From assembly GCF_003601925.1 (NCBI RefSeq), contig NZ_QZWH01000001.1, positions 124,001 through 188,000 of the forward strand: 64,000 bases of DNA. The letters run 5' to 3'. A program made the position numbers and the translations under genes. This stretch comes from Buttiauxella izardii (GTDB taxonomy: Bacteria; Pseudomonadota; Gammaproteobacteria; Enterobacterales; Enterobacteriaceae). This document shows positions 1 through 10,077 of the stretch, in pieces. The notes beneath the pieces are model-generated. The model worked only from the letters and a program-made list of their open reading frames with translations, was not told the origin of the DNA and made no database searches. Position 1 is the first letter of the stretch, and every line of letters begins with the position of its first letter.

Positions 1-300
1 GCAAGTTTACTGAGTTGTGGGGGCCAGCTTTGCCAGAAGCAGGCCACCTGGCGACCAGGGCGTCGCCATTTAATCTTCTGGCTGGCTTTCAGCGTGTTGC
101 TACTGGGCTGTGCGATGCTGCTGTGGTTACTGGTTTTACAGCGCATCCCGGTCAGCGTGGCGTACCCGATGCTCAGCCTGAATTTTATCTTTATTACCTT
201 CGCTGCCCGCTTCATCTGGCATGAGCGCGTTTCCCTGCGCCATTGGCTCGGCGTAGTGCTGATCATTGCAGGTATTTCTATCCTTGGAGGTGCCGCCTGA
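1..300 (+). CDS. arnE: ArnE, undecaprenyl-phosphate-L-Ara4N flippase subunit (5' end outside window)
   Basis: This is the carboxy-terminal 99 residues of ArnE, a small inner-membrane protein of the EamA/SMR type. With ArnF it moves 4-amino-4-deoxy-L-arabinose-undecaprenyl phosphate across the inner membrane for lipid A modification and polymyxin resistance. The frame is open from base 1; an early [10 protein letters not shown] stretch and a later [13 protein letters not shown] stretch match the family. Three hydrophobic helices are visible. The stop overlaps the arnF start (ATGA). The rest of the arn operon must lie to the left. The start codon is not in the window. Confidence 0.93.
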   Translation, partial: ASLLSCGGQLCQKQATWRPGRRHLIFWLAFSVLLLGCAMLLWLLVLQRIPVSVAYPMLSLNFIFITFAARFIWHERVSLRHWLGVVLIIAGISILGGAA

Positions 301-680
301 TGGGCTACTTCTTGGCGTTGATGAGCGTGCTATTGGTCAGTGGTGCGCAGTTGATTATGAAATGGGCGATGGTTGAACTGCCTCTGGTGAACCGACCTTA
401 TGAGCTGATAACCGCAGTGATAACACTCACTCCAGGCGCTATTGCGTTGCTGGCTGGGCTGTTTGCTTACGTCTGTTCGATGGGCTGCTGGTTTCTGGCT
501 TTGCGCCGCATGGCACTGAGTAAAGCATATCCGTTGCTCAGTTTAAGCTACGTGCTGGTGTGGGCTGCCGCTATCTGGCTGCCGTGGCTGCATGAAAGTT
601 TTAGCATGGGGAAGTTAGTCGGCGTGTGCGTGATTTTTATCGGCCTGTTATTTGTCTGCATCCCTGGCAAGAAACGGTAA
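300..680 (+). CDS. arnF: ArnF, undecaprenyl-phosphate-L-Ara4N flippase subunit
   Basis: ArnF has 126 residues, close to the usual 128, and four hydrophobic segments. It pairs with ArnE to flip the L-Ara4N lipid carrier to the periplasmic face of the inner membrane. The ATG at 300 overlaps the arnE stop by four bases, so the two are translationally coupled. A longer in-frame reading upstream is not needed. The gene is the last of the arn operon and is followed at once by a hairpin terminator. Having ompW rather than pmrD as the next neighbour differs from E. coli. Confidence 0.93.
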   Translation: MGYFLALMSVLLVSGAQLIMKWAMVELPLVNRPYELITAVITLTPGAIALLAGLFAYVCSMGCWFLALRRMALSKAYPLLSLSYVLVWAAAIWLPWLHESFSMGKLVGVCVIFIGLLFVCIPGKKR

Positions 681-713
681 GGCAACCGCTCAACACGGTT
701 GCCTCTTGTTTTT
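681..713 (+). terminator. Rho-independent terminator of the arn operon
   Basis: The arms GGCAACCG and CGGTTGCC close a short loop directly after the arnF stop and are followed by a T-rich run. Confidence 0.8.
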
Positions 714-832
714 AAGATTTTGGGAAAATCCAGCCATGCTTTCAGGTAGCGCCAGATGCTGGAGCGGGTCACGCATCTCATCGGCAAATGAAGGCGCTCC
801 GGTGATTCCGCCTTTATCCTGCTAATAGGGGA
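707..832 (-). pseudogene. Possible remnant of an AlpA-like (HTH_17) phage regulator
   Basis: On the minus strand a stretch of about 42 codons reads PERLHLPMRCVTRSSIWRYL and continues to a FPKILKT segment. The spacing of a TRSSIWRY helix and a FPK turn resembles AlpA-family excision regulators. It has no good start or ribosome site, is shorter than the family, and continues beyond the match into sequence antisense to arnF. This is a weak resemblance judged by eye, and chance is a real alternative. Confidence 0.22.
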
Positions 833-988
833 CTAACCCGGTTTTAGGGTTTTTAGCAAAATGACGAAAAATTAATCTAGATCATTAAATGTTAAATTAG
901 CCAGCGAAGTGTGATCGGTGTTAAATCAATTTGTACTCCAAAATGAGTATATTCAGCCCGCTTATAAAACCATAACAAGGAGAGGGCT
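714..988. other. Intergenic region arnF-ompW, ompW control region
   Basis: Apart from the weak AlpA-like stretch, this region holds no convincing gene. The right half is AT-rich and should carry the ompW promoter. A TATATT hexamer lies at 948-953. A TGTGA half-site at 910-914 is followed by an ATCAA half-site at 925-929, but the spacing fits neither a full CRP nor a full FNR box. E. coli ompW is FNR-activated, so a degenerate site is plausible but not shown. AAGGAGAGG just before the ATG is a strong ribosome binding site. Confidence 0.5.
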
Positions 989-1621
989 ATGAAAAAATTG
1001 TCTGTGGCATTACTCGCGTTAACCTGTTTGTCTGGCGAGGTTCTGGCGCATCAACAAGGTGAATTCTTCATACGTGCGGGTTCTGCGACCGTTCGTCCAA
1101 CGGAAGGCTCTGATAATGTGCTTGGCATGGGCGGTTTTAACGTCAGCAACAATACTCAACTGGGGCTGACATTTGATTATATGGTGACGGATAACATTGG
1201 TATCGAGCTGCTGGCTGCGACAGCGTTCCGTCACAAAGTCGGCTTAGGCCCGACGGGCAACCTGGCAACAGTTCGCCAGTTGCCACCCACTTTAATGGCG
1301 CAGTGGTACTTTGGTGATTCGAAGAGCAAAGTGCGCCCTTACGTTGGTGTGGGTATTAACTACACCACTTTCTTTGATACCGATTTTAATCAGAACGGCA
1401 AAGATAAAGGTTTAAGCGATCTTAGCGTGAAAGATTCCTGGGGCGCGGCTGGGCAGGTTGGCCTGGATTATATGATTAACCCAAACTGGCTGTTGAACAT
1501 GTCCGTCTGGTACATGGATATCGACACCGAAGTGAAGTTTAAAGCCGGTGGCGAGCAGCAGAATATCAACACACGCATCGATCCGTGGGTGTTTATGTTC
1601 TCGGCGGGTTATCGTTTCTAA
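989..1621 (+). CDS. ompW: Outer membrane protein W
   Basis: OmpW forms a small eight-stranded outer-membrane barrel with a hydrophobic channel, linked to uptake of small apolar compounds and to stress responses. The 210-residue product has a signal peptide of about 20 residues (cleavage likely after VLA), alternating beta-strand sequence and a terminal aromatic residue (GYRF), the usual signal for barrel assembly. Length matches the family (about 212). The start is fixed by a strong AAGGAGAGG site. The gene converges on trpA with only a shared hairpin between them; E. coli has yciGFE in this position. Confidence 0.96.
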   Translation: MKKLSVALLALTCLSGEVLAHQQGEFFIRAGSATVRPTEGSDNVLGMGGFNVSNNTQLGLTFDYMVTDNIGIELLAATAFRHKVGLGPTGNLATVRQLPPTLMAQWYFGDSKSKVRPYVGVGINYTTFFDTDFNQNGKDKGLSDLSVKDSWGAAGQVGLDYMINPNWLLNMSVWYMDIDTEVKFKAGGEQQNINTRIDPWVFMFSAGYRF

Positions 1622-1637
1622 TGTGTTGGTGATGAAA

Positions 1638-1666
1638 AGAGGCCGGAGTTGCTCCGGCCTTTTTGA
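1638..1666. terminator. Bidirectional terminator between ompW and trpA
   Basis: AGGCCGGAG and CTCCGGCCT form a strong stem. T-runs on the right and A-runs on the left let it end both ompW and the trp operon. Confidence 0.85.
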
Positions 1667-1667
1667 T

Positions 1668-2477
1668 TTACGCAGTGAGGGTTGCGGCTTTCAGACTCTG
1701 CACAAAGGCTTTCAGCTCACTCAGCATCACGTCAGGCTTATCAAGGTTCTTCTCAATAATCTTCACGATGGCAGAGCCAGAAATTGCTCCCGCAGCGCCA
1801 GCATCAATGGCATCTTTCACCTGCGACGGTTCAGAAATCCCGAAGCCTTGCAATGACGGTGCCGCACCAAACTCAGTCAGTTTTTCTACCAGATGATGCA
1901 ACGGCAATTGCGCGCGCGTTTCTGCACCCGTCACACCAGCACGAGAAAGCAGGTACGTATAACCCCGTCCATGGGTCGCGATTTCACGCAGCAGCGCATC
2001 ATCAGCATTTGGCGGGCAGATAAAGATTGGCGCGACATTATGGCGCATCGCCGCCTGGCGGAATGGCGCAGACTCTTCAATCGGCACGTCAGCAATCAGC
2101 ACGGAATCGACACCGACTTTTGCGCACAGTGCGTAGAACTCATCAATGCCCCGGTTAAACACCAGGTTGGCGTACATCAGCAGACCGATTGGGATCGTCG
2201 GGTGCTTCTGGCGAATCGCCGCCAGCATTTCAAAACACTGAGTCGGCGTCACACCTGCTGCGAATGCGCGCAGTGCCGCATTCTGAATCGTCGGGCCATC
2301 GGCCAGCGGGTCAGAGAAAGGAATGCCTAGTTCTAGCGCGTCGGCACCGGCTTCAATCAGCGTGTCGATAATTTTCAGCGATTGCTCAGGTGACGGATCG
2401 CCCAGCGTGACGAAGGGAACAAATGCGCCTTCTTTACGCGCTTGCAGCTTTTCAAAAGCGTGTTGATAACGTTCCAT
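1668..2477 (-). CDS. trpA: Tryptophan synthase alpha chain
   Basis: TrpA cleaves indole-3-glycerol phosphate to indole and glyceraldehyde 3-phosphate, passing indole through a tunnel to TrpB. The 269-residue TIM-barrel protein keeps catalytic Glu49 and Asp60 ([13 protein letters not shown]) and the phosphate-binding GFGIS and GAISGSA loops. It is the last gene of trpEDCBA. Its ATG overlaps the trpB stop by one base (TAATG), the standard coupling for equal alpha and beta subunit synthesis. Confidence 0.98.
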   Translation of the reverse strand: MERYQHAFEKLQARKEGAFVPFVTLGDPSPEQSLKIIDTLIEAGADALELGIPFSDPLADGPTIQNAALRAFAAGVTPTQCFEMLAAIRQKHPTIPIGLLMYANLVFNRGIDEFYALCAKVGVDSVLIADVPIEESAPFRQAAMRHNVAPIFICPPNADDALLREIATHGRGYTYLLSRAGVTGAETRAQLPLHHLVEKLTEFGAAPSLQGFGISEPSQVKDAIDAGAAGAISGSAIVKIIEKNLDKPDVMLSELKAFVQSLKAATLTA

Positions 2478-3667
2478 TAAATTTCCCCTCGTGCTTTCAA
2501 AATGTCGTGAACGGTAAAGATGTCTTTGTCACCACGGCCAGAGAGGTTCACCACCAACAGCTGTTCTTTTTCCGGGTTTTCTTTGATCATTTTCAGCGCG
2601 TGAGCCAGCGCGTGAGAAGATTCCAGCGCCGGGATAATCCCTTCGCTGCGGCACAGTGTTTTGAAGGCTTCGAGCGCTTCGTCATCGGTAATCGACACAT
2701 AATCGGCACGACCGATGCTGTTCAGGTGCGCGTGCTGCGGCCCAACAGACGGGAAGTCCAGACCGGCAGAGATTGAATAAGATTCTTCAATCTGACCCTC
2801 ATCGGTTTGCATCATCGGCGATTTCATGCCGAAGTAGATGCCGACGCGACCATGTTTAAGTGGCGCACCGTGTTCGCCGCTTTCAATGCCGTGCCCGGCT
2901 GGCTCAACGCCAATCAAACCGACTTTAGAATCGTTGATGAAATCAGCAAACATGCCGATGGCGTTGGAGCCACCGCCAACGCAGGCGATAACGGCATCCG
3001 GCAGACGGCCTTCTTTTTCCAGAATTTGCGCTTTGGTTTCTTCGCCGATCATGCGCTGGAATTCACGCACGATAGTCGGGAACGGGTGCGGGCCAGCGGC
3101 GGTGCCGAGCATGTAGTGCGCGGTGTCGTAGCTGCCAGACCAGTCGCGCAGCGCTTCGTTACAGGCATCTTTCAACGTTGCAGAACCGCTGTGCACAGGA
3201 ATCACTTCTGCACCCATCAGGCGCATACGGAACACGTTTGGCGACTGGCGCTCAACGTCTTTGGCACCCATATAAATGCGGCATTTCAGGCCGAGCAGGG
3301 CGCTGGCTAATGCAGAGGCTACACCGTGTTGACCGGCACCGGTTTCAGCGATGATTTCAGTTTTGCCCATTTTCTTGGCAAGCAATGCCTGGCCGAGAAC
3401 CTGGTTGGTTTTGTGTGCGCCGCCGTGCAGCAAATCTTCACGCTTTAAATACAGCGTAGTTTTGGTGCCCGCCGTCAGGTTGCGGCATTTGGTCAGCGCC
3501 GTTGGGCGACCGGCATAGTTCTTCAGTAAATCGTTAAATTCAGCCTGGAACTCCGCATCGCTTTGCGCGGCTACAAACGCTTCTTCCAACTGACGCAGCG
3601 CAGGCATCAGGATTTGCGGCACATACATGCCACCGAACTCGCCAAAATAGGGATTAAGTAAAGTCAT
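2477..3667 (-). CDS. trpB: Tryptophan synthase beta chain
   Basis: TrpB joins indole and L-serine to make tryptophan with pyridoxal phosphate. The protein has 396 residues, against 397 in E. coli. The PLP lysine is Lys86 in HGGAHKTNQ, and the GGGSNAIG phosphate loop is present. A longer frame runs upstream into trpC, but the ATG at 3667 has a good site (AAGGAAAAT) and aligns with the family start. It lies ten bases after trpC. Confidence 0.98.
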   Translation of the reverse strand: MTLLNPYFGEFGGMYVPQILMPALRQLEEAFVAAQSDAEFQAEFNDLLKNYAGRPTALTKCRNLTAGTKTTLYLKREDLLHGGAHKTNQVLGQALLAKKMGKTEIIAETGAGQHGVASALASALLGLKCRIYMGAKDVERQSPNVFRMRLMGAEVIPVHSGSATLKDACNEALRDWSGSYDTAHYMLGTAAGPHPFPTIVREFQRMIGEETKAQILEKEGRLPDAVIACVGGGSNAIGMFADFINDSKVGLIGVEPAGHGIESGEHGAPLKHGRVGIYFGMKSPMMQTDEGQIEESYSISAGLDFPSVGPQHAHLNSIGRADYVSITDDEALEAFKTLCRSEGIIPALESSHALAHALKMIKENPEKEQLLVVNLSGRGDKDIFTVHDILKARGEI

Positions 3668-3677
3668 GATATTTTCC

Positions 3678-5039
3678 TTAGTAAGCCCGCAGCGTCTGGA
3701 AGACGGCAGCCAGCTTGTTAGCATCTTTAATACCCGGTGCGCTTTCGACACCTGAGTTGAAATCTAAACCGATGCAGCCCGTTTTCGCTGCTTCTATGCA
3801 ATTATCTGCGCCCAGTCCGCCAGCCAGAATCACGTTTTCCAGATTCTGACCTGCAAGGAGTGACCAATCGAAACGTTGGCCGCTGCCGCCCTGGCCGTTG
3901 TCGAACAGGTATTTATCGACGTGGTTTAAATCACGGGCAGGCAAGCTCTCTTTCACGCTCAACGCTTTCCAGATTTGCACCTTTTCTGGAAGGGCAGCGC
4001 GCAGTTCGTCGATATACGCCTGGTTTTCATCGCCATGCAGTTGAACGGCATTCAGCGAAAACGTCTCTGTTTTTTGCACGACTTCATTAACCGGAGTATT
4101 GCGGAACACGCCGGCATATTTCAGCGGTGCGCCAGCAATCACCGCGGCGGCGGTTTCATCGCTGACAAAACGCGGTGAGGTTGTCACAAAAATCAGTCCG
4201 CCATAAATCGCACCCGCTTCATAAGCGGCGCGAGCATCCTGGGCACGCGTCAGGCCGCAAACTTTGTTGTTGCCTAGCGTGACGCGGCGAACCGCAGCAT
4301 TAAGATCGTCTTCGCCCATTAACGCGGAGCCAATCAGGAAGCCGTTGGCAAAATGGCTCAGTTCACGAATCTGGCCGTAATTGCTGATGCCTGATTCGCT
4401 GATGACCGTCACACCGTGGCCTAAACGCGGCGCTAGCTGGCGCGTGCGGTTGAGGTCGATGGATAAATCACGCAGGTCACGGTTGTTGATACCAACCACT
4501 TTTGCTTTCAGCTCAATCGCGCGTTCCAGCTCTTCTTCATTACTCACTTCGGTCAGCACGCCCATATTCAGGCTGTGCGCAACGGCGGCGAGCTGGCGAT
4601 ATTGCTCGTCGTCGAGCACTGAAAGCATCAGCAAGCAGGCATCGGCCTGGTAAAAACGCGCCAGATGAATCTGATAAGCGTCGATAATAAAGTCTTTGCA
4701 CAGCACCGGCTGCGTGACAATGTCACTAACAATCGGCAGGAAATCAAAACTGCCCTGGAAATACTTCTCGTCAGTCAGTACTGAAATCGCCGAAGCGTAG
4801 TGCTTATAAACGTTTGCAATGCGCGCTGGGTCGAAATCATCACGAATCACGCCTTTGGACGGAGAGGCTTTTTTGCACTCCAGAATAAAGGCGGTACGGG
4901 CACCTTGCAGCGCGTGATAAAAGTTACGTGTAGCCGGAACAATCTTGTTCTGGAAACTGGCCAAGGGTTGTTGTTGTTTGCGTGCTTCAACCCAAATCGC
5001 CTTATCGTCGACGATCTTCTTTAATACGGTTTCCTGCAT
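3678..5039 (-). CDS. trpC: Bifunctional indole-3-glycerol-phosphate synthase / phosphoribosylanthranilate isomerase
   Basis: This two-domain enzyme carries out two successive steps of tryptophan synthesis. The amino half (about residues 1-255) is the IGPS barrel with [16 protein letters not shown] and the late ESGI motif. The carboxy half (about 256-453) is the PRAI barrel with the VCGLTR start, QLHGDE and the GGLGADN phosphate site. The fused length of 453 is that of the enterobacterial enzyme. Three bases separate it from trpD, which implies translational coupling. Confidence 0.98.
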   Translation of the reverse strand: MQETVLKKIVDDKAIWVEARKQQQPLASFQNKIVPATRNFYHALQGARTAFILECKKASPSKGVIRDDFDPARIANVYKHYASAISVLTDEKYFQGSFDFLPIVSDIVTQPVLCKDFIIDAYQIHLARFYQADACLLMLSVLDDEQYRQLAAVAHSLNMGVLTEVSNEEELERAIELKAKVVGINNRDLRDLSIDLNRTRQLAPRLGHGVTVISESGISNYGQIRELSHFANGFLIGSALMGEDDLNAAVRRVTLGNNKVCGLTRAQDARAAYEAGAIYGGLIFVTTSPRFVSDETAAAVIAGAPLKYAGVFRNTPVNEVVQKTETFSLNAVQLHGDENQAYIDELRAALPEKVQIWKALSVKESLPARDLNHVDKYLFDNGQGGSGQRFDWSLLAGQNLENVILAGGLGADNCIEAAKTGCIGLDFNSGVESAPGIKDANKLAAVFQTLRAY

Positions 5040-5042
5040 GAC

Positions 5043-6638
5043 TTATCCTCTTCCTGCAAGTGCTGTGACGCGGTCGTAGGCTGCACCGCTGCGCAACACT
5101 TCCAGCACTCGTTGTGCGTTCGCTTTGAGATCTTCTTGCCCATGCAGACGCATTAACATCGCGACGTTTGCCGCCACCGCAGACTCATGAGCTGTCTCTC
5201 CTTTACCTTGTAACAGGCGGGTGAGAATGTCACGGTTTTCTTCTGGCGTGCCGCCTGCAAGCTGGTCCTGGTGATAAGCGGGCAGGCCGAAATCGGTGGC
5301 TTCGAGCTGATAGCTTTTGATTTCACCTTCGTTCAGTTCCGCCACTTGGGTGGTGGCATGCAGAGACACTTCATCCATTCCACCGCTATGTACCACCGCC
5401 GCACGTTTGTAACCCAAGACGCGCAGGGTTTCGGCAATCGGCAACACCAGTTCCGCACTGTAAACGCCAATCAGCGCCATTTGCGGGTGAGCCGGGTTGA
5501 TCAACGGCCCCAGCACGTTAAACAAGGTGCGGGTTTTTAACTGCTGGCGCACAGGCATCGCGTGGCGGAAACCGGTGTGGTATTTCGGTGCGAACAGGAA
5601 ACACACACCTAAATCATCGAGCGCTTTACGGGAAGCATCAGCACTCATTTCCAGATTAATGCCGAAAGCGGCCAGTAAGTCCGATGAACCGGATTTACTG
5701 GAAACGCTGCGATTACCGTGTTTCGCGACTTTCAGGCCCACAGCGGCGGCCACAAAGGCGCTGGCGGTGGAAATATTAATGCTGTTGCTGCCATCACCGC
5801 CTGTGCCAACGATATCGGCAAATGGATAATCCGGGCTTGGGAATGGCGCGGCGGCTTCGAGCATCGCTGTCGCCGCACCGGCAATTTCATTCGGATGCTC
5901 ACCGCGCACTTTCATGCTCACCAGCGCCGCAGCCAGTTGTTCTGGTTTCAGCTCGCCGCGCACAATCGCAGCAAATAGCTGGTGGCTTTCTTCACGGCTC
6001 AGCGTCTGCGCTTTGTACAGCTTGTCGAGAATCGGTTGCAGCGTGTTGGCTTGTTTCAACTTCAACAGCGCCCAATCGAGCGTTTGTTCCAGCAGACGCG
6101 CACCGTGCGTGGTCAGAATCGATTCCGGGTGGAACTGGAAACCACACACGCGGTCAGCGTCGTGACGAACCGCCATCACCATGCCATCGAAATGCGCGTT
6201 AATCGTCAAACCTGCTGGAATGTTGCTGCCAACCAGAGAATGGTAACGGGCAACCGGCAACGGATTCGGTAAACCGGCAAACATCGCTTCGCCATCGTGG
6301 GAAATAATCGACGCTTTACCATGCAGGATTTCACCCGCCTGGCCGACATAACCGCCATACGCTTCCACAATCGCCTGGTGACCGAGGCAGATACCGATAA
6401 TCGGTAATTTACCGCGCAGACGCGTCAGCAATTCAGGCATACAGCCCGCTTCGCTTGGCGCTCCTGGGCCTGGGGAAAGCATCAGCACCGGGTTGTCCAT
6501 GGTTTCCAGACGCTCAATTAAGGTTTGCGCCGGAACATGGTTGCGATAGATGACGACGTTGTGTCCGTTGGCACGCAGCTGATCGGCCAGGTTATAAGTA
6601 AACGAGTCGATGTTATCGAGCAGCAGAATGTCAGCCAT
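5043..6638 (-). CDS. trpD: Bifunctional anthranilate synthase glutamine amidotransferase / anthranilate phosphoribosyltransferase
   Basis: The amino domain (about 1-195) is a class I glutamine amidotransferase with nucleophile Cys84 in GICLGHQ and a FQFHPES catalytic histidine/glutamate motif; it supplies ammonia to TrpE. The rest (about 200-531) is anthranilate phosphoribosyltransferase, with the [14 protein letters not shown] phosphoribosyl-pyrophosphate loop. The fusion is typical of enteric bacteria. The ATG overlaps the trpE stop by one base (TGATG). Confidence 0.98.
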   Translation of the reverse strand: MADILLLDNIDSFTYNLADQLRANGHNVVIYRNHVPAQTLIERLETMDNPVLMLSPGPGAPSEAGCMPELLTRLRGKLPIIGICLGHQAIVEAYGGYVGQAGEILHGKASIISHDGEAMFAGLPNPLPVARYHSLVGSNIPAGLTINAHFDGMVMAVRHDADRVCGFQFHPESILTTHGARLLEQTLDWALLKLKQANTLQPILDKLYKAQTLSREESHQLFAAIVRGELKPEQLAAALVSMKVRGEHPNEIAGAATAMLEAAAPFPSPDYPFADIVGTGGDGSNSINISTASAFVAAAVGLKVAKHGNRSVSSKSGSSDLLAAFGINLEMSADASRKALDDLGVCFLFAPKYHTGFRHAMPVRQQLKTRTLFNVLGPLINPAHPQMALIGVYSAELVLPIAETLRVLGYKRAAVVHSGGMDEVSLHATTQVAELNEGEIKSYQLEATDFGLPAYHQDQLAGGTPEENRDILTRLLQGKGETAHESAVAANVAMLMRLHGQEDLKANAQRVLEVLRSGAAYDRVTALAGRG

Positions 6639-8200
6639 CAGAAAATCTCCTGTGCGTGATGCGCGGTGGCGATAGCGCGCAGTACAGCGCGGGCTTTATT
6701 GCGGGTTTCGTCGGCTTCGGATTGCGGCACAGAGTCCAGCACCACGCCAGCGCCAGCCTGAACGGTCGCGATGCCGTTTTCGACGTAGGCGGAGCGGATA
6801 ACGATGCAGGTGTCTAAATCACCGTGCGCGGTGAAGTAGCCCACAGCACCGCCGTAGCTGCCACGGCGCACACCTTCGGCTTTGGCAATCAACTGCATGG
6901 CGCGAACTTTTGGCGCACCGCTCAGGGTGCCCATGTTCATACAGGCGCGGTAAGCGTGCAGCACGTCCAAATCTTTATGCAGCTCGCCAACCACGCGGGA
7001 AACCAGGTGCATCACAAAGGAATAACGGTCGACTTTGGTCAGGTCGGCAACATAACGGCTGCCAGGGGTGCAAATGCGCGCCAGGTCGTTACGGGCCAGA
7101 TCAACCAGCATTAAATGTTCGGACATCTCTTTATGGTCGGTGCGCATTTCCAGCTCGATGCGGCTGTCGAGGTCACGATCTAAAGAACCATCGGCACGGC
7201 GACCGCGTGGACGCGTTCCGGCAATCGGGTAGATTTCAATCTGGCGCGAATCGGCATCGTATTTCAGCGAGCTTTCCGGGGATGCGCCAAACAGGGTGAA
7301 ATCATTGTCCTGCATAAAGAACATGTACGGGCTTGGATTGCTCTTTTTCAGCGTCTGGTAAGCGGCCAGTGGAGAAGGGCACGGCAGCGAGAAACGGCGC
7401 GATGGAACCACCTGGAAGATTTCACCGATGCGAATGGCTTTCTGCATTTTGCGCACTACATCGCCAAACTCTTCATCGCTCTGGTTGCATTCGCAGGTCA
7501 TACGCTCGACTTTTTGTACTGGCAGCGGCGCAGGTTCCTGCTCCATTTGTTTGCTCAATTGCGCGGTGCGCTGAATCAAACGCTGTTTTTCTGCTGCTGA
7601 CGGAGTGAACAAGCTCGCCTGAATACGGGTGTGCTTTTTCTGGTGGTCGATCACCAGCAGCGTTTCAGCGAGGTAGAAACAGTAATCAGGGCAGTTGTTG
7701 TCTTGCTTGAGAGCCGGCAAATCTTCAAATCCTGCTACCAGGTCGTAAGCAAACAGGCCGCCGAAGAACATCGCTTCGCGCTCGTTTTCCGGCGCTGTGA
7801 CTAATTCCTGCATAATGCGGAAGGCGTCAAAAACGGAAAGTGAACACAGGCGCGCGTCTTCATCCAGCAGGGAACTCACCGCCGGGAACCGCAGCACGCG
7901 GCCTTGCGGCGAGTGTTGATTCTCAACACCTGATGGCAGCGCGGCATCCAGCAAGGGAAGTAACGACGCACCGTTTTCAGAAAGCGCATGAATCGTGACG
8001 GTGTCACCTAAGGCGGTAATGCGCAGCGCGCTGTCGACTAACAGCAGGCTTTTTAAATCGTTTTTGCTGTCGATATCGGCTGATTCGAGCAACAAGGTCG
8101 CCGGGCGAGCGCCGCATAACTGATGGAAAACCGCTGTTGGGTTATCACGATAAGGCGCGTCACTGGTCAGTAATTCGAGCGCTGGTTTTTGTGTTTGCAT
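6638..8200 (-). CDS. trpE: Anthranilate synthase component I
   Basis: TrpE converts chorismate and ammonia to anthranilate, the committed step of tryptophan synthesis. It has 520 residues, as in E. coli. The amino region carries the LLES segment used for feedback binding of tryptophan (around residues 38-41). The carboxy region has the chorismate-binding signatures [19 protein letters not shown] and SGAPKVRAM. It is the first structural gene of the operon, behind the trpL attenuator. Confidence 0.98.
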   Translation of the reverse strand: MQTQKPALELLTSDAPYRDNPTAVFHQLCGARPATLLLESADIDSKNDLKSLLLVDSALRITALGDTVTIHALSENGASLLPLLDAALPSGVENQHSPQGRVLRFPAVSSLLDEDARLCSLSVFDAFRIMQELVTAPENEREAMFFGGLFAYDLVAGFEDLPALKQDNNCPDYCFYLAETLLVIDHQKKHTRIQASLFTPSAAEKQRLIQRTAQLSKQMEQEPAPLPVQKVERMTCECNQSDEEFGDVVRKMQKAIRIGEIFQVVPSRRFSLPCPSPLAAYQTLKKSNPSPYMFFMQDNDFTLFGASPESSLKYDADSRQIEIYPIAGTRPRGRRADGSLDRDLDSRIELEMRTDHKEMSEHLMLVDLARNDLARICTPGSRYVADLTKVDRYSFVMHLVSRVVGELHKDLDVLHAYRACMNMGTLSGAPKVRAMQLIAKAEGVRRGSYGGAVGYFTAHGDLDTCIVIRSAYVENGIATVQAGAGVVLDSVPQSEADETRNKARAVLRAIATAHHAQEIF

Positions 8201-8222
8201 TTTCTGCTCTCATATTTTGTTC

Positions 8223-8249
8223 AAAAAAAAGCCCGCTTCATTGGCGGGC
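8223..8249 (-). terminator. trp operon attenuator terminator
   Basis: On the minus strand GCCCGC and GCGGGC pair around an AATGA-containing loop and run into eight T residues. It lies between trpL and trpE and is the 3:4 hairpin of the classic trp attenuator. Confidence 0.95.
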
Positions 8250-8296
8250 CTGGTATCTGGGCTGAATTTCAGCCATAGCGATGACACTGCCCGTTA

Positions 8297-8341
8297 TCAG
8301 GAAGTACGCCACCAGCTGTGCATGCGGATTATCGCTTTCAT
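8297..8341 (-). CDS. trpL: trp operon leader peptide
   Basis: A 14-codon reading frame encodes MKAIIRMHSWWRTS. The tandem tryptophan codons and the WWRTS ending match the enteric trp leader (E. coli [14 protein letters not shown]). Ribosome stalling at the two Trp codons chooses between antiterminator and terminator hairpins downstream. A GAAAGG ribosome site precedes the ATG. Residues 5-9 differ from E. coli, as expected where only the Trp codons and RNA pairing matter. Confidence 0.95.
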   Translation of the reverse strand: MKAIIRMHSWWRTS

Positions 8342-8370
8342 TTTCAGATACCTTTCTCGTGTGAACTTGC

Positions 8371-8404
8371 GTACTAGTTAACTAGTTCGATGAATCAAAG
8401 TCAA
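8371..8404 (-). promoter_or_regulatory. trp promoter with TrpR operator
   Basis: On the minus strand a TTGACT -35 (8399-8404) and a TTAACT -10 (8376-8381) are separated by 17 bases. The operator palindrome GAACTAGTTAACTAGTAC (8371-8388) covers the -10. It matches the known E. coli trpO core, so repression by TrpR with bound tryptophan is expected. Confidence 0.95.
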
Positions 8405-8480
8405 TAGCGATTTTTAGTTATTGCCGAATATCGTTATCATGAGCGGCGTTTTTCTATTTATTAACCTATCCGGAGCCATT

Positions 8481-9359
8481 TTGACTGAACCGACACTTGC
8501 GGTGATTTACGACTTACATAGCCATACCACCGCGTCAGATGGCCTGCTAACGCCCGAGGCGTTGGTGCAACGTGCTGTAGATATGCGTGTTGGGATTCTG
8601 GCAATCACCGACCATGACACAGTAGCCGGAATTGCCGCCGTAAGGGAAGCAGTATCACGCCTGCAATTGCCATTGCGTGTGATAAGCGGTGTCGAGATCT
8701 CCACCGTTTGGGAAAACCATGAAATTCATATCGTTGGTCTCGGTGTTGATGAGCATCATCCCGTTCTGACAGAATTTTTAGCACAGCAAAGCGAAAGACG
8801 CATTCAGCGTGCGGCGTTGATCGCAGAACGACTGGAAAAAGCGCATATCCCTGACGCGCTGGAAGGGGCGATGCGCCATGCCAACGGCGGTGAAGTCACG
8901 CGCGGGCATTTCGCCCGTTACCTCGTTGAATGTGGCAAAGCCAAAAACATGGCGGATGTGTTTAAGAAATATCTGGCAAAAGGGAAAACCGGTTACGTTC
9001 CGCCACAGTGGTGTACAATAGAACAAGCTATTGATGTGATTCATCATTCTGGCGGGCAAGCGGTTCTGGCGCATCCAGGCCGCTATGACCTGACCGCTAA
9101 ATGGCTGAAAAGATTGCTGGCGCAGTTTGCCGAGAGTGGTGGCGATGCCATGGAAGTCGCGCAGTGCCAGCAAGCCCCCAATGAGCGCACCCAGCTTGCC
9201 AGCTATGCAAAGCAGTTTAATTTGCTGGCTTCGCAAGGCTCAGATTTCCATATGCCGTGTGCGTGGATTGAGCTTGGTCGCAAGCTCTGGCTGCCCGGCG
9301 GTGTGGAACCTGTCTGGCAGAATTGGGGCGAAGGCCATACAGTAAAAGAGAGAGGGTAG
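8481..9359 (+). CDS. rnm: RNase AM, 5'-3' exoribonuclease of the PHP family
   Basis: Formerly yciV/trpH. The family member in E. coli trims the 5' ends of 23S, 16S and 5S rRNA. The protein shows PHP metal motifs: DLHSHTTASDG near the start, ITDHDT, GVEIST, LAHPGRY and a late SQGSDFH. An upstream ATG at 8421 would add 20 hydrophobic residues not seen in the family. The TTG at 8481, preceded by CGGAGCC, gives 292 residues and matches the family start, so I chose it. One base separates it from yciO. Confidence 0.9.
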   Translation: MTEPTLAVIYDLHSHTTASDGLLTPEALVQRAVDMRVGILAITDHDTVAGIAAVREAVSRLQLPLRVISGVEISTVWENHEIHIVGLGVDEHHPVLTEFLAQQSERRIQRAALIAERLEKAHIPDALEGAMRHANGGEVTRGHFARYLVECGKAKNMADVFKKYLAKGKTGYVPPQWCTIEQAIDVIHHSGGQAVLAHPGRYDLTAKWLKRLLAQFAESGGDAMEVAQCQQAPNERTQLASYAKQFNLLASQGSDFHMPCAWIELGRKLWLPGGVEPVWQNWGEGHTVKERG

Positions 9360-9360
9360 A

Positions 9361-9981
9361 ATGAGTCAATTTTTCTATATTCATCCAGATAATCCGCAGC
9401 AGCGCCTGATCAATCAGGCGGTGGAAATTGTTCGCAAGGGCGGCGTGATTGTTTATCCAACCGACTCGGGTTACGCGCTGGGCTGTAAGATTGAAGATAA
9501 ATCGGCGATGGAACGTATTTGCCGGATTCGCCAGTTACCTGACGGCCACAATTTCACCCTGATGTGCCGTGATTTGTCTGAGCTTTCGACCTACGCATTT
9601 GTCGATAACGTGGCGTTTCGTTTAATCAAAAATAACACGCCGGGCAATTACACCTTTATTCTCAAAGGCACCAAAGAAGTTCCGCGTCGTTTATTGCAGG
9701 AAAAGCGCAAAACGATTGGTTTGCGTGTGCCTTCAAACCCGATTGCGTTGGCATTGCTGGAAGTGCTGAACGAGCCGATGTTATCGACGTCGTTAATGCT
9801 GCCGGGCAATGAATTTACCGAGTCCGACCCGGAAGAAATTAAAGACCGCCTCGAGAAGGTTGTCGATTTAGTGATCCACGGCGGCTATCTGGGCCAACAA
9901 CCTACGACGGTGGTGGATTTGACCGAGGATTCACCCGTTGTTATCCGCGAAGGCGCGGGCGATGCAAAACCTTTCTTATAA
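9361..9981 (+). CDS. yciO: YciO, Sua5/YrdC-type protein
   Basis: The 206-residue protein belongs to the YrdC/Sua5/YciO family. TsaC/Sua5 members make threonylcarbamoyl-AMP for tRNA t6A, but YciO is a paralogue whose own role is less certain. Family features include GGVIVYPTDSGYALGC, the KxR-type stretch RICRIRQLP, TIGLRVP and the late VVDLT segment. It directly follows rnm and is probably cotranscribed with it. The E. coli neighbour yciQ is missing between yciO and rluB. Confidence 0.93.
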   Translation: MSQFFYIHPDNPQQRLINQAVEIVRKGGVIVYPTDSGYALGCKIEDKSAMERICRIRQLPDGHNFTLMCRDLSELSTYAFVDNVAFRLIKNNTPGNYTFILKGTKEVPRRLLQEKRKTIGLRVPSNPIALALLEVLNEPMLSTSLMLPGNEFTESDPEEIKDRLEKVVDLVIHGGYLGQQPTTVVDLTEDSPVVIREGAGDAKPFL

Positions 9982-10077
9982 GTGCGTCTGCGGCTATACT
10001 GTCCGGCCTAAAATGGGGCTAGCAAGTCCCATTACCCCCTATTCGACGCCTGTGAAGGCGACACCCGAGGAAGCTCA

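Noticed and set aside
910-929. CRP or FNR site upstream of ompW
   Set aside because: Single half-sites TGTGA and ATCAA are present, but their spacing does not fit either full consensus.
2807-3310. Plus-strand frame of 167 codons inside trpB
   Set aside because: The trpB product on the other strand is complete and highly conserved, so this is a shadow.
3668-3751. Amino-terminal extension of TrpB into trpC
   Set aside because: The ATG at 3667 has a clear ribosome site and aligns with the known TrpB start.
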